The position numbers and the translations under genes are program-made. The notes below the pieces were generated by a model that did not search any database, was not told where the DNA came from, and was given only the letters and a program-made list of their open reading frames with translations. 64,000 nucleotides of DNA from JBMDXB01 sp048594885 (GTDB lineage: Bacteria; Acidobacteriota; Vicinamibacteria; Vicinamibacterales; 2-12-FULL-66-21), in the NCBI GenBank assembly GCA_048594885.1, contig JBMDXB010000027.1:1-64000 (forward strand), in the 5' to 3' direction. Below are positions 25,326 through 35,065 of the stretch, one piece after another. Numbering within the stretch: the stretch's first letter is position 1; the number at the start of each line of letters is the position of its first letter.

Positions 25326-27536
25326 TTACGTCGCCAGCGTGAAGCCGGATTTCGGCAGGGGCAGCGTGCGAATGCGCTTGCCGGTCGCCGCGAAGATCGC
25401 GTTGCACACCGCCGGCAGGATCGGCGGCAGCATCGGCTCGCCGATGCCGGTCGGCGAGTTGTCGGTGATGCGGAAGTGCACCTCGATCGGCGGCGCCTGG
25501 CGGATGCGCGGCAGCGGCATGTTGTTGAAGTTGCTCTGCACCGTCCGCCCTGCCTCGAACGTGATCTCCTGCATCAGCTCGCCGATGCCGTCGATCACGC
25601 CGCCCTGAATCTGGTTGATGGCCGCGCCGGGATTGATGATGTGGCTGCCGACGTCGCCGGCCACCCACACCTTGTTCACCTTCACGCGGTTCGGCGAGAC
25701 GATGCTGACTTCCGCCACCTCCGCGAAGTAGCCGCGATGGCTGTACTGGAACGCCACGCCCATCCCGGTGCCCTTCGCGAGCTGACGCTTGCCCCAGCCT
25801 GACTTCTCCGCCACCAGCTCGACGACCCCGCGCGCGCGTTCCGCGTTGAAGCCGTCGTTGCCCTGCTGCGGCGGCGGGATCGGCACCGCGGACAGCAGCT
25901 CGATCCGGAACTGCACCGGATCCTTGCCCGCCGCGTGCGCGAGCTCGTCGATGAACGACTGGAACACCCACGAAAACGCGTTGCTGCCCGGCGCCCGCAG
26001 CGCGCCGGTCGGCACGCCGAAGGGAATCCGCGACTCGAAGAAGGCGTAGTTCGGCACGAAGCGCGCCGGGAACTGATGCGGCGAGATGCCCGCAGACGGC
26101 GCCGCCTGCTTGGGATTGGCGTGCTGCTGGAACGTGACGAAGTGATCCTGCCACGCGACCAGCTTCCCCGACGCGTCGACACCCCCCTTCAGGTAATGGA
26201 AGCCGCCGGGACGATAGAAGTCGTGACGCATGTCGTCTTCGCGCGTCCACAGCAGCTTCACCGGCGTCGGCGATACCTGCTTCGCGATCCACGCGGCCTC
26301 GACGACGTAGTCGTTCGAGAGACGGCGGCCGAAGCCGCCGCCGGCGCGCATCAAGTGCAGCGTGACGTCGCTCGCCTGGATGCCGAGCGTCCGCGTCACG
26401 AGTCCCATGCCTCCACCCGGCGTCTGCGTCGGCGCCCACAGCTCCAGCTTGCCATCCTTGAACTGCGCCGAGCAGTTTTGCGGCTCGAGCGGCGCGTGCG
26501 GGATGAACGGATAGACGTAGTTCGCTTCGACGACTTTCGCCGCGGTCTTGAGCGCCGCCGCGGCATCGCCGTCGCCGCGCGCCGGCTGCGCCGGCAGTTG
26601 CTTCGACAGCTCCTCGGCTTTCGCGGCAAACCCCGCGCTGCTCTCCGACGCCGTCGCCCCTTCGTTCCACGTCACCTTCAGCGCCTTGCGCGCGGTCTGT
26701 GCGTTCCACCAGGTATCGGCGACGATCGCCACGCCGCCGAGCAGGCCCGCCAGTGCGTCCTGTCCTTCGACGACGAAGGCGTGCTTGACTCCTGGCATCG
26801 CCTTGATCTCGTCGAGATTCGCGCTCGCGACCTTGCCGCCGAACACCGGGCACTTCTCGAACACGGCGTACTGCATGCCGGGCAGCGTGAAGTCGATGCT
26901 GAAGACCTTTTCACCGCGGACGATCTTCGGCACGTCGACGCCGCCGACGGTCTTGCCGATGATCGTGAAGGTCTTCGGATCCTTCAGCGTGACGGTCTTC
27001 AGATCCGGCGGCGTCAGCGTCGCGGCCTTGGTCGCGAGCTCGCCATAGGAGAGCGAGCGCTTCGACGCTGCGTGGGTCACGCGGCTCTCGGATGCCGTGC
27101 ACTCGGCGTCAGGTACGCTCCACGTCTGCGCCGCCGCGGCGATCAGCATCGCGCGCCCTGCCGCGCCGACGCGCCGCAACTGGTCCCAGTTGTTCGGCGT
27201 CGAGGTGCTGCCGCCCGCCGACTGGCCGCCGTACTTCGTCGAATCGAAATCCGCCTGCTCGATCCGGACGTCTGCCCACCTCGCGTCGAGCTCCTCCGCG
27301 ATGATCATCGGCAGCGATGTCTTCACGCCCTGCCCGATCTCCGGGTTCTTCGCCATGATCGTGATGGCGCCCTTCGGATCGATTTTGATGAACGCGGTGG
27401 GAACGAACTGCGCGGGCGGGCCGCCCTGGGCGAGCAGCTCGGCGACCGGATCGAAGTGCACGGCGAGCATCATGCCGCCGCCGGCGAGCGCGGTGACGCG
27501 AAGGAAGCTGCGACGATCCACAAGCACTGTGTTCAT
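25326..27536 (-). CDS. Molybdopterin-binding subunit of an isoquinoline-1-oxidoreductase-type enzyme
   Basis: A 736-residue large subunit of a xanthine-dehydrogenase-family enzyme. It starts with a Tat signal (DRRSFLRVTALAGGGMMLAV), so the folded enzyme is exported. Diagnostic stretches include PHAPLEPQNCSA, GGGFGRRLSNDYVVEAAWIA, ALRAPGSNAFSWVFQSFIDE and the C-terminal catalytic-Glu motif GIGEPMLPPILPAVCNA. The order matches the IorB type, in which two aldehyde-oxidase repeats are fused. GGAGG precedes ATG 27536. It lies 16 bases downstream of the 2Fe-2S subunit gene in the same operon. The cytochrome c subunit that often completes these enzymes is not nearby. The substrate (aldehyde or N-heterocycle) cannot be inferred. 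Confidence 0.92.
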   Translation of the reverse strand: MNTVLVDRRSFLRVTALAGGGMMLAVHFDPVAELLAQGGPPAQFVPTAFIKIDPKGAITIMAKNPEIGQGVKTSLPMIIAEELDARWADVRIEQADFDSTKYGGQSAGGSTSTPNNWDQLRRVGAAGRAMLIAAAAQTWSVPDAECTASESRVTHAASKRSLSYGELATKAATLTPPDLKTVTLKDPKTFTIIGKTVGGVDVPKIVRGEKVFSIDFTLPGMQYAVFEKCPVFGGKVASANLDEIKAMPGVKHAFVVEGQDALAGLLGGVAIVADTWWNAQTARKALKVTWNEGATASESSAGFAAKAEELSKQLPAQPARGDGDAAAALKTAAKVVEANYVYPFIPHAPLEPQNCSAQFKDGKLELWAPTQTPGGGMGLVTRTLGIQASDVTLHLMRAGGGFGRRLSNDYVVEAAWIAKQVSPTPVKLLWTREDDMRHDFYRPGGFHYLKGGVDASGKLVAWQDHFVTFQQHANPKQAAPSAGISPHQFPARFVPNYAFFESRIPFGVPTGALRAPGSNAFSWVFQSFIDELAHAAGKDPVQFRIELLSAVPIPPPQQGNDGFNAERARGVVELVAEKSGWGKRQLAKGTGMGVAFQYSHRGYFAEVAEVSIVSPNRVKVNKVWVAGDVGSHIINPGAAINQIQGGVIDGIGELMQEITFEAGRTVQSNFNNMPLPRIRQAPPIEVHFRITDNSPTGIGEPMLPPILPAVCNAIFAATGKRIRTLPLPKSGFTLAT

Positions 27537-27552
27537 AGCGTCCTCCCTCTAC

Positions 27553-28044
<492 letters not shown>

Positions 28045-28109
28045 AGACCTTCACCTGCGCGGAAGTAGGGAGACGCCGTCGCGAATTGCAGATTCTAACA
28101 CCGCCGGCG

Positions 28110-28194
28110 AAGGGGTCAGGTCTTGAATTATCACTTTTGGCAGACGGCCTCAGCTGTCCAGCGGCAAAAGTGATAATTCAAGACCTGACCCCTT
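28110..28194. repeat. Perfect 30-bp inverted repeat (MITE/REP-like element)
   Basis: Arms 28110-28139 and 28165-28194 are perfect reverse complements over 30 bases, with a 25-base centre. The outer end of each arm reads AAGGGGTCAGGTCTTGAATT, continuing into an AT-rich section, unlike the GC-rich surroundings. The motif GGGGTCAGGTCTTGAATTAT is one I associate with repeats near IS200-like/RAYT transposases, but no transposase is present here. It abuts the stop codon of the amidohydrolase gene (28196) and could act as that gene's terminator. Confidence 0.8.
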
Positions 28195-28195
28195 T

Positions 28196-31100
28196 TCAGC
28201 GGCGCTCCCACCAGAAGGGCTGCCTCTGCCGCGGCTGGCTGCCGATCTCGTTGAGCGTCTTGCCCTCGTAAAGCCGCCCGTTGAGCATGACCATGGCGAT
28301 CGACTCGCTGTTCCGAATGTTCTCGAGCGGGTTACGGTCGAGGACGACGAGGTCTGCCAGCTTGCCCGGCTCGATCGACCCGAGGTCGCCGTCGAAGCCG
28401 AGGTAGCGCGCGCCGTCGATGGTCGCCGCGCGCAGCGCCTCGATGTTCGACATGCCGCCCTGCTGCAGCATCCACAGCTCCCAGTGCGCGCCAAGCCCCT
28501 GGAGCTGGCCGTGCGCGCCAAGCTGCACGAGCCCGCCGGCGTCGGCGATCTGCTTCGCGCCCTGCGCAATCAGGACGTGATTGAAATCCCCCTCCGGCGC
28601 CATCGTGCGCCGGCGCGACCGTGGGTCCACCACCTCCCGCGGCGTGAACGCGAGCAGCCGCTCGTTCTCCCAGACGTTGGTGTGCTGGTACCAGTAGTAC
28701 TCGCCGGAGAGCCCGCCGTAGCCGACGATGAGCGTCGGCGTGTAGCCGACCTGGCTCTTCGCGAACAGCTGAATCGTGTCCTTGTAGATGCGCGGCACGG
28801 GCAGCGAATGCTCGACGCCGGTGTGACCGTCGAGCACGTGCGTCTGGTTCATGTAGAGGAGCGAGCCTCCCTCCGGCACGTTGAGCATCTGCAGTTCGCG
28901 CGCGGCTTTGACCAGCATCTGCCGCACGTCGCGCCGCTGCTGGTTGTAGCTCTTGATCGACACCGCGCCCATCGCCTTCTGCCGGCGCAGATGCGACAGC
29001 GCATCGTCGTAGGACTCGACCACCGCCTTGAACGGCGTCTCCGCGCCGTAGAGGATCGTCCCGGTCGAGAAGAGGCGCGGCCCGAGCTTCGCGCCGCTGC
29101 GAATCAGCTCGGCGTTCGTGAACACCGTCGCGCTGTCGTTCGACGGATCGTGTGACGTCGTCACGCCGAACGCCAGGTTCGCGGCCAGCGGCCAGCTCGA
29201 CTCGGCGAGCAGCCCGCTCGATTCGCCGCCGACGTGCGCGTGGACGTCGATGATGCCGGGCATGATGGTCTTGCCCTTGACGTCGATCCGCCGCGCGCCG
29301 GCCGGCACCTGCACGGACGACGAGGGGCCGACGGCGCTGATGCGGTTGCCGGTAATCACGACCGTCGCGTTCTCGATGACGCCGGGCGTGCCCTGGATCG
29401 CTCCCGGTTTCAGCCCCGCCATGGTAATCACGCGCGCGCCGACGAGCGCGACCGATCCGGACGGCAGGTCGCTCTTCGTGCTGAACCCGATGTTGATGCC
29501 CTTGGCCTCGGGGTCGTCCGCCTTCGGCTGCGCGCCCTCGACAAACGCGAAGGTGCGTCCGAGATCGCGCGAGAACAGCTCGGGGCCGAGCGTCCAATAC
29601 AGACGGCGACTGTCGCCCGACCAGTGCAGGTAGAAGCCGGCGTCACGCGAGACGCGCTGCACCGGATACGCCTGCGTCGAGGGTCCGATATCCACCGGCC
29701 GTCCGGTTCTCGGGAACGGCGCGATGAAAGTCTTGAAGCGTTCTTCGAAGGCAATCCAGTTGCCGTCGGGAGACACCGCGAACTGCGTCGTGTTCTCGCC
29801 GCGGATGTGTTCGATCTCGTCGCGGCCCGGCAGCGGCGAGTCGCCTGTCGGCACGCCGACGCTGAACAGCGTGAACTTCTCGTTGCGGACGTCGCGGAGA
29901 TAGATGCGCTTGCCGGTGTGATCGAATTCAGGCGACGCGCCGCCGTCGCGGACCAGCATCGGCTCTCCGCCAGAAGCCGGCACGACGAAAACGCCGGGCT
30001 CCTCACCGAAGAGCGGACCGCGCGTAAAGTCGCTGCCCGCGTGGCGGTACACAATCTGCCGGCCGTCGGGTGAGAAAGAGGGCTCGACGTAGTGCCCCGG
30101 CTTCGTCACCACGTCGCGTCCACCGGAGCCATCGGGGCGGACGACGCGCACGCGGCCGTAGTCGGCGTCGCTCCAGGTCGTGTAGACGATCCACTGGCCG
30201 TCGCGCGAGAACGACGGATAGAACTCGTAGCGATTGTCCTTCGTGAGTCGCTGCGGCTGTCCGTCGGGCAGCTTGCGGACATAGAGATGGCCGAGCGCGC
30301 TGTAGACAACGAGCTTGCCGTCGGGCGACGTGCGCACGTCGCGCAGCATTCGGACGGGAAACTCCTCCGGATGGACCTTGATTGGAAAGCGAACCGGCGC
30401 GTTGAGGGTTTCCTCGACCTTCGCGACGAACGGGATCTGCTGGCCTTTCCCGCTGGCGACGTCCACGCGCCAGATCCTGCCTTCGCCCCAGATGACGATC
30501 GACCTGCCATCGGGCGTCCAACTGTATTGCGGGTAGAGGCCGTGGATCGCCCACGCCTCCTGCAGATCCTTGTCCACGTTGCCGAACAGTTGCCGGTCGC
30601 GGCCGCTCTCGAGATCGCGCAGATAGAGGAAGCTCTCGAGACGGACGCGATGGATGTACGCGAGGGTCTTGCCGTCGGGCGAGATCTGAGGCGTCACGGA
30701 ACCGCCGGGAATGCTCACCGCGCGGCGCTCCCGGCCGGTGACGAGGTCGCGACGCATGATGGCGTAGATGATCCCGTTCGGATCCTTGTTGTATTCGAAC
30801 GTGATCCCCGGCGTGACGTCCTTGCTGTAATAGAGGTAGCGGCCGTCAGGTGAGATCTCCGGCTCGCCATTGTCTTTCTGCCATCCGGTGCGCTCGGTCA
30901 CTTGCAGCCCGTCGCCTGCGCCGGCCGAGTGATACATCCAGATCTCGCCAGCTCCGAGCGATCGCTCCTTCACGAAGTGCCGCCGGGCGTAGATGAATTT
31001 GCCGTCGGGCGACCACGCCGGGCTGTTCACCCACCACCGCCGCTCGCGCGAGATCTGCTTCGCGTCCTTCCCGTCGATCGTCATCGTCCAGATGTTCCAC

Positions 31101-31438
31101 AGCCCGTCGCGGTCCGACGTGAACGCGATGCGCTTGCCGTCGGGACTGAACTTCGGCTGCATGTCGAAGATCGGGCCGCTGGTGAGCCGCGTGGCCGGCG
31201 TGGAGGCACTGCCGTCGATCGGCATGATGTAGATGTCGCCGAGCAGATCGAACACGATCCGCTTGCCGTCCGGGCTCACGTCGAGGTTCATCCACGTCCC
31301 CTCGGACGTGTCGAACTCCATCTTCGTCGTCGGGCCCAGATCCGCCGCCACGTCCCATTTCTGATCTGCCGGCTTCTGCTGGCCGCCTGCCGGGACGGTT
31401 GCGATCAGACACACGAGCAGCGTGCACAAGCGCTTCAT
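28196..31438 (-). CDS. Exported amidohydrolase with N-terminal TolB/PD40 beta-propeller
   Basis: A 1080-residue protein. ATG 31438, with GGAG upstream, begins a signal peptide (LCTLLVCLIATVPAGG). Residues 40-660 are PD40/tricorn-like propeller repeats (FSPDGKRIAFTSDRDGLWNI, PAWSPDGKFIYARR, SFSRDGQWIVYTTW, SFSPDGRQIVYRHAG). Residues 690-1080 are an imidazolonepropionase-type amidohydrolase: TIMPGIIDVHAHVGGES with the first metal His pair, later GHTGVEHSLPVPRI, and a C-terminal GSIEPGKLADLVVLD motif. The fused type is common in Acidobacteriota and Bacteroidota and is thought to degrade peptides or amides outside the cytoplasm. The frame opens further upstream to 31528 but that part overlaps the divergent regulator's control region. 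Confidence 0.9.
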   Translation of the reverse strand: MKRLCTLLVCLIATVPAGGQQKPADQKWDVAADLGPTTKMEFDTSEGTWMNLDVSPDGKRIVFDLLGDIYIMPIDGSASTPATRLTSGPIFDMQPKFSPDGKRIAFTSDRDGLWNIWTMTIDGKDAKQISRERRWWVNSPAWSPDGKFIYARRHFVKERSLGAGEIWMYHSAGAGDGLQVTERTGWQKDNGEPEISPDGRYLYYSKDVTPGITFEYNKDPNGIIYAIMRRDLVTGRERRAVSIPGGSVTPQISPDGKTLAYIHRVRLESFLYLRDLESGRDRQLFGNVDKDLQEAWAIHGLYPQYSWTPDGRSIVIWGEGRIWRVDVASGKGQQIPFVAKVEETLNAPVRFPIKVHPEEFPVRMLRDVRTSPDGKLVVYSALGHLYVRKLPDGQPQRLTKDNRYEFYPSFSRDGQWIVYTTWSDADYGRVRVVRPDGSGGRDVVTKPGHYVEPSFSPDGRQIVYRHAGSDFTRGPLFGEEPGVFVVPASGGEPMLVRDGGASPEFDHTGKRIYLRDVRNEKFTLFSVGVPTGDSPLPGRDEIEHIRGENTTQFAVSPDGNWIAFEERFKTFIAPFPRTGRPVDIGPSTQAYPVQRVSRDAGFYLHWSGDSRRLYWTLGPELFSRDLGRTFAFVEGAQPKADDPEAKGINIGFSTKSDLPSGSVALVGARVITMAGLKPGAIQGTPGVIENATVVITGNRISAVGPSSSVQVPAGARRIDVKGKTIMPGIIDVHAHVGGESSGLLAESSWPLAANLAFGVTTSHDPSNDSATVFTNAELIRSGAKLGPRLFSTGTILYGAETPFKAVVESYDDALSHLRRQKAMGAVSIKSYNQQRRDVRQMLVKAARELQMLNVPEGGSLLYMNQTHVLDGHTGVEHSLPVPRIYKDTIQLFAKSQVGYTPTLIVGYGGLSGEYYWYQHTNVWENERLLAFTPREVVDPRSRRRTMAPEGDFNHVLIAQGAKQIADAGGLVQLGAHGQLQGLGAHWELWMLQQGGMSNIEALRAATIDGARYLGFDGDLGSIEPGKLADLVVLDRNPLENIRNSESIAMVMLNGRLYEGKTLNEIGSQPRQRQPFWWERR

Positions 31439-31509
31439 TCGGGCATCTCCAGGAAAGTCACAGCCGCCGATCATACTGAATCGACGACAAAATTGACGGT
31501 TCAATCGCG

Positions 31510-31527
31510 TGTATGGTATATCAAACA
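31510..31527. promoter_or_regulatory. Candidate operator of the DtxR-like regulator
   Basis: An 18-base imperfect palindrome, TGTATGGTATATCAAACA, pairs at 7 of 9 positions. It lies between the divergent amidohydrolase (start 31438) and regulator (start 31534) genes, seven bases before the latter, and 12 bases beyond a TTGACG hexamer at 31493 that could be a -35 element. Placement suggests autoregulation. The motif does not match the classical DtxR or MntR box closely. Confidence 0.4.
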
Positions 31528-31533
31528 ATCATC

Positions 31534-32061
31534 ATGGACACGTGGAAGGAGTTCGAGGCGAACGAGCTGACCCACAGCGCCGCGCATCATCTCCTCGCCA
31601 TTCACGAAGTGGGCGAGGCGTACGGCGGCTGGGCGCGCGTGTCCGACATCGCGCGGCGGCTCAACATCACGCGCGGCAGCGTGTCCATCAATCTCCGCAC
31701 GCTGAAGAAGCGCGGTTGGGTGCAGACCGACGAACATCGTCTGGTCAAGCTGACACCAAAGGGACTTCGCGTCGTCCACTCGGTGATGGCCAAGCGCGTC
31801 ATCGTCAAGACGTTTCTCCACGAGGTCCTGGGCATCCCGCAGACGCAGGCCGAGATCGACAGCTGCAAGATCGAGCATCTCATCAGCCATTCCACCGGCC
31901 AGCGGCTCGTGCATTTCCTGCAGTTTCTGACATCGGGTGCGAAAAGTACCCGCCAGGTGCTCGAACAGTTCCGCGAATTCCAGGCGTCGTGTCCGGCCAC
32001 GAAGACGTGCCCCGTGTGCAAGGGCCAGTGTCTCATCGACGAGCTGAAGTATGCGACCTAG
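31534..32061 (+). CDS. DtxR/MntR-family metal-dependent transcriptional regulator
   Basis: A 175-residue repressor. The N-terminal winged helix reads NELTHSAAHHLLAI, WARVSDIARRLNITRGSVSI and LRTLKKRGWVQTDEHRLVKL. The dimerisation and metal-binding helices follow (VIVKTFLHEVLGI and CKIEHLISHSTGQRLVHFLQ, including the C-x2-EH metal ligands of the family). The last 20 residues hold an unusual cysteine cluster, CPATKTCPVCKGQC. ATG 31534 is taken as the start because the alternative at 31513 would place the candidate operator inside the gene. It heads a cluster of iron genes and its stop overlaps the ferritin-like gene by 11 bases, so it is very probably the iron (or manganese) sensor controlling them. 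Confidence 0.87.
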   Translation: MDTWKEFEANELTHSAAHHLLAIHEVGEAYGGWARVSDIARRLNITRGSVSINLRTLKKRGWVQTDEHRLVKLTPKGLRVVHSVMAKRVIVKTFLHEVLGIPQTQAEIDSCKIEHLISHSTGQRLVHFLQFLTSGAKSTRQVLEQFREFQASCPATKTCPVCKGQCLIDELKYAT

Positions 32062-32551
32062 CAAGAATCGTCCAGCCTCGCGGGCGACACGTGAGGAGGT
32101 CATCGAAGACCTCAACCGCTTGATGGCGGAGGAAGCGGAAGCGTGTCTTCGATACTTCCAGATGCGGTTCAGGCTGCGCGAGGCCGACACGACGGCAGCC
32201 GAACCGCTGTTCGAGGAGGCGATCAAAGAGACGCTCGAACACGCGACGGCGATTGCGGCGCAGATCAAGGCGCTCGGGCACGTGCCGACGCTGCGCATCA
32301 ATTTGTCGCTCGGCGGCGAGCCGGTGCGCCTCGAGACCGCGCTCGGCGAGGCGCTCGACGTCGAGCAGCAGGCACTCGACGCCTACAAGGACTTCCTGCC
32401 CCGGGTCGCCGGCGATCCAGTGCTGGAGGCGTTCATCCGCCGCCAGGTCGAAGTGGAAACGGAGCACGTCGAGGAGATTCGAAAGTTCGTGCAGGCGCAC
32501 GCAAAAGTGAAGCTGGTGCCGAAGTCGAAAGGCCGGCAGCGCTCGCGCTGA
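32051..32551 (+). CDS. Bacterioferritin-like ferritin-superfamily protein
   Basis: A 166-residue four-helix-bundle protein. The helices contain EEVIEDLNRLMAEEAEACLR, FEEAIKETLEHATAIAAQIK, LGEALDVEQQALDAYKDFLP and RQVEVETEHVEEIRKFVQ, giving the Glu, E-x2-H, Glu, Glu, E-x2-H pattern of a ferritin di-iron centre. It is similar to bacterioferritins, but no certain haem-binding Met is visible. It would store or detoxify iron. It overlaps the end of the DtxR-like gene by 11 bases, implying co-transcription and control by that regulator. Confidence 0.85.
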   Translation: MRPSKNRPASRATREEVIEDLNRLMAEEAEACLRYFQMRFRLREADTTAAEPLFEEAIKETLEHATAIAAQIKALGHVPTLRINLSLGGEPVRLETALGEALDVEQQALDAYKDFLPRVAGDPVLEAFIRRQVEVETEHVEEIRKFVQAHAKVKLVPKSKGRQRSR

Positions 32552-32575
32552 AGCGCCGCCGATAGGCAAGAAAAA

Positions 32576-32605
32576 GCCCGTCGCGTGCAGCAACACGCGG
32601 CGGGC
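32576..32605. terminator. Stem-loop after the ferritin-like gene
   Basis: A 12-bp stem (GCCCGTCGCGTG / CACGCGGCGGGC, one G-T pair) with a 6-base loop, 25 bases past the ferritin stop. AAGAAAAA precedes it, so a T-tract exists only on the minus strand. On the plus strand it could attenuate transcription into the TonB receptor gene. Confidence 0.4.
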
Positions 32606-32718
32606 CGATCGGAACCCCGGGGTCCTGGACAGGAACCACTGATGCGCAAGCGCATCCTGGAGTGCCGACGCCGGTAGTGTACGGCGCCGCTCCGGATGCG
32701 TGCAAGCGGAGGTCGGAT

Positions 32719-35052
32719 ATGGAGCGATGCCGCCAGCGGCCAGCTATGGCCGCGTACGTGTTCTGCTGTCTCGCGTTTTTCTGCAGTTCTTCAGTGTTGG
32801 CGCAATCCTTTCGCCATTCCGAGCGCGGTCAACCGGCGCTCGCCGGAATCGTCCGTGACTCGGCGGGAGGCGTGATCCCGCGTGCCACGGTTGTCGTCGG
32901 CGGCGAGGGGTCGACGCTCACGAGAGTATTCGACACCGCGCCGGATGGGACGTTCTCGGCCGGCCAGCTCGCGCCCGGGCGTTACGTCGTTACCGCGACC
33001 GCTCCCGGATTCGCACCCGCTACGAGCGTGGTCGACGTGCCGGCCGCCGCGCCCGTCGCGCTCACGCTGTCACCAGCTGCCATCGTTGAACAGATCACAG
33101 TCGTGTCCGCATCGCGGCAGGAGGAGCTGAGGGAGACGCTCAACACGCGGGTGGACATCATCTCGCGCAGCCGCATCGAAGAAACCAGCGGTCACGAGAG
33201 CGTGGCGGAAATTCTCCGGGAGCTGCCGGGCGTCGTCACACGGCGCGGGTCGGAGACGGCCGGCGCCGCGGGTCAACAAATCCAGGGCATCGATTCGCGG
33301 CAGGTGCTCGTGCTGGTTGATGGACAACCGATCGCCGGCGCACGAGGCGTGAAGCGCGGCGGCGTCCTCAACCTGGATCGCCAGTCGACGGCACGGCTCG
33401 AACGGGTCGAGGTCGTCAAGGGCGCGGCATCGGCTCTGTACGGATCGGATGCGATCGGCGGCGTGATCAACCTGATCACGCGGCAGCCGACGTCGCCGCT
33501 GGATACAACCATGTCGCTGTCCGGAGGCCGCTTCGGCAGCCTCGGCGCGCGCGTCGATGCAGGGTTCAAACGAGCTCGGACGCTGGGTCTCTTCAGCGTC
33601 GAACGGCATCAGCACGACGGCTTCGACCTGACGCCCGGCACTTTCGACACGACCGGCGCACCCTATCGGCGCTACGACGGACTTGCGAAGCTGCAGCGTC
33701 AGCTTCTGCCCTCGTTCTCGCTCGCCGGGGTCGTCACCGGGTATACGAACCATACGAGGGGGCGATCCAATGGCGAGCTCGGACCTCAGGAAGATGACAT
33801 CCGCGAACGCGCGCTGAGCGCCAACGTCACCGCGCGATGGAGTCCGGGCACCACCAGCGTCGAAGCGCGCGCGTACCTCTCCGGCTATCGCGAGCGAGCG
33901 GACGGCCGCCTCGCGCCGCCGCGGTCCACGCCGCTCGAACCGGGCAGGCTCGAGGAGCGCTTCGCCAAGGGCGACGTGACGTTCACTCACCCGGTTGGCG
34001 CGAGGCAGTTGATCCAGGGGGGTGTCGAGTGGTCGCGCGATCGATACGAGGGCGCAAACCGTCTTCGCGACGCCGACGGTCACGCCGCCAGCACCGCCAT
34101 CGCGTGGGGCCAGCATCGATGGAGCGCCACGAGCCGTCTCTCGACGACGATCGGCGCCCGGGTCGATCGGCGCTCGCGCTTCGAAACGGCGTTCTCGCCG
34201 AAGATCGCCGCCAGCTATCGGTTGACACCGGGCCTGAGCGCGCGCGCCAGCTACGGCCGCGGCTTCCGTGCGCCGGATCTCGGGCAGTTGTACTACCGCT
34301 TCCTCAGCCCCGCGAATTTCTACCAGGTGATCGGCAACCCGGACCTGGATCCGGAGTACGCGACGTCATGGCAGATCGGTGGCGAGTACGTCACGCCGCA
34401 ACGGCGTGCACGCGCCGGCGTCAATCTGTTTCGGAATGACGTTCGTGACTTGATCGATTCCGTGAACCTGGGGTTCGTCGCCACCGCCGGTCAACTCGCA
34501 GAGGTCATCGCCCGCGAGGGGCTCGACCCCTCGTTTCGGCCCGTGCTCGGCCGTCCGTTGCTGACCTACCGGAACGTCGCCGGCGCCGTGACGAAGGGCA
34601 TCGAGCTCGATACGGAAGCGGCGCTGACGAGCACGCTGTCTGCCGGCGGCGCCTACACGTACCTCTCCGCGCGCGACGCCACGAACGATCTGGCGCTGAC
34701 CGGGCGTCATCCGCACCAAGGACACGTCCGCGTGTCGTGGCAGCCGGCAACAACCGGCTTCCGCGCCTCGCTTCGCGGGACGTTCTTCAGCCCGTGGATT
34801 GCGGCGCGTGCCACTCTCGCCGGCGGCGGCGTCCGCGACGCCGTTGCACCGCGCTTCGCGATGTGGGACGCCTTCTTCTCGCAGCGTATCGGCCGCCGGC
34901 TGTCGGCGTTCCTCACCATTGACAACGTCGCAGACAGCCAGGATCCGAACACGGGCGTTCTGCTGCCCACCGGGGCGCCGGCGCCCATCTATCGACCCGA
35001 AGCCGGCCGCGCGGCGCGCATCGGCGTGCAGTGGTCGTTCTCCGCGCGTTGA
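32719..35052 (+). CDS. TonB-dependent outer-membrane receptor
   Basis: A 777-residue protein. A signal peptide (FCCLAFFCSSSVLAQ) is followed by a carboxypeptidase-regulatory-like beta sandwich (GIVRDSAGGVIPRATVVVGG), a plug domain (ISRSRIEETSGHESVAEILR, VLVLVDGQPIAGA, LERVEVVKGAASALYGSDAI, GGVINLITRQP) and a beta-barrel with ARASYGRGFRAPDLGQLYYR and DPEYATSWQIGGEY, ending in an aromatic-rich strand. It resembles receptors for siderophores, haem or cobalamin. GGAGG lies 8 bases before ATG 32719. It is the first gene of a tight run with the CbiX-like, feoA and feoB genes, so an iron compound is the likely cargo. Confidence 0.93.
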   Translation: MERCRQRPAMAAYVFCCLAFFCSSSVLAQSFRHSERGQPALAGIVRDSAGGVIPRATVVVGGEGSTLTRVFDTAPDGTFSAGQLAPGRYVVTATAPGFAPATSVVDVPAAAPVALTLSPAAIVEQITVVSASRQEELRETLNTRVDIISRSRIEETSGHESVAEILRELPGVVTRRGSETAGAAGQQIQGIDSRQVLVLVDGQPIAGARGVKRGGVLNLDRQSTARLERVEVVKGAASALYGSDAIGGVINLITRQPTSPLDTTMSLSGGRFGSLGARVDAGFKRARTLGLFSVERHQHDGFDLTPGTFDTTGAPYRRYDGLAKLQRQLLPSFSLAGVVTGYTNHTRGRSNGELGPQEDDIRERALSANVTARWSPGTTSVEARAYLSGYRERADGRLAPPRSTPLEPGRLEERFAKGDVTFTHPVGARQLIQGGVEWSRDRYEGANRLRDADGHAASTAIAWGQHRWSATSRLSTTIGARVDRRSRFETAFSPKIAASYRLTPGLSARASYGRGFRAPDLGQLYYRFLSPANFYQVIGNPDLDPEYATSWQIGGEYVTPQRRARAGVNLFRNDVRDLIDSVNLGFVATAGQLAEVIAREGLDPSFRPVLGRPLLTYRNVAGAVTKGIELDTEAALTSTLSAGGAYTYLSARDATNDLALTGRHPHQGHVRVSWQPATTGFRASLRGTFFSPWIAARATLAGGGVRDAVAPRFAMWDAFFSQRIGRRLSAFLTIDNVADSQDPNTGVLLPTGAPAPIYRPEAGRAARIGVQWSFSAR

Positions 35053-35065
35053 AGGACGCGCTCAC

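Noticed and set aside
24685..26853. Upstream extension of the DinB-like frame, 720 codons
   Set aside because: The extension overlaps the VOC gene and is out of frame with the molybdenum subunit on the same strand, with Arg/Gly/Ala-only composition. The real start has a strong ribosome-binding site at 24684.
32552..32718. Cobalamin riboswitch before the TonB receptor
   Set aside because: I looked for the B12-box and other conserved boxes because TonB receptors and CbiX often go with cobalamin. They are not there; only simple hairpins are present.
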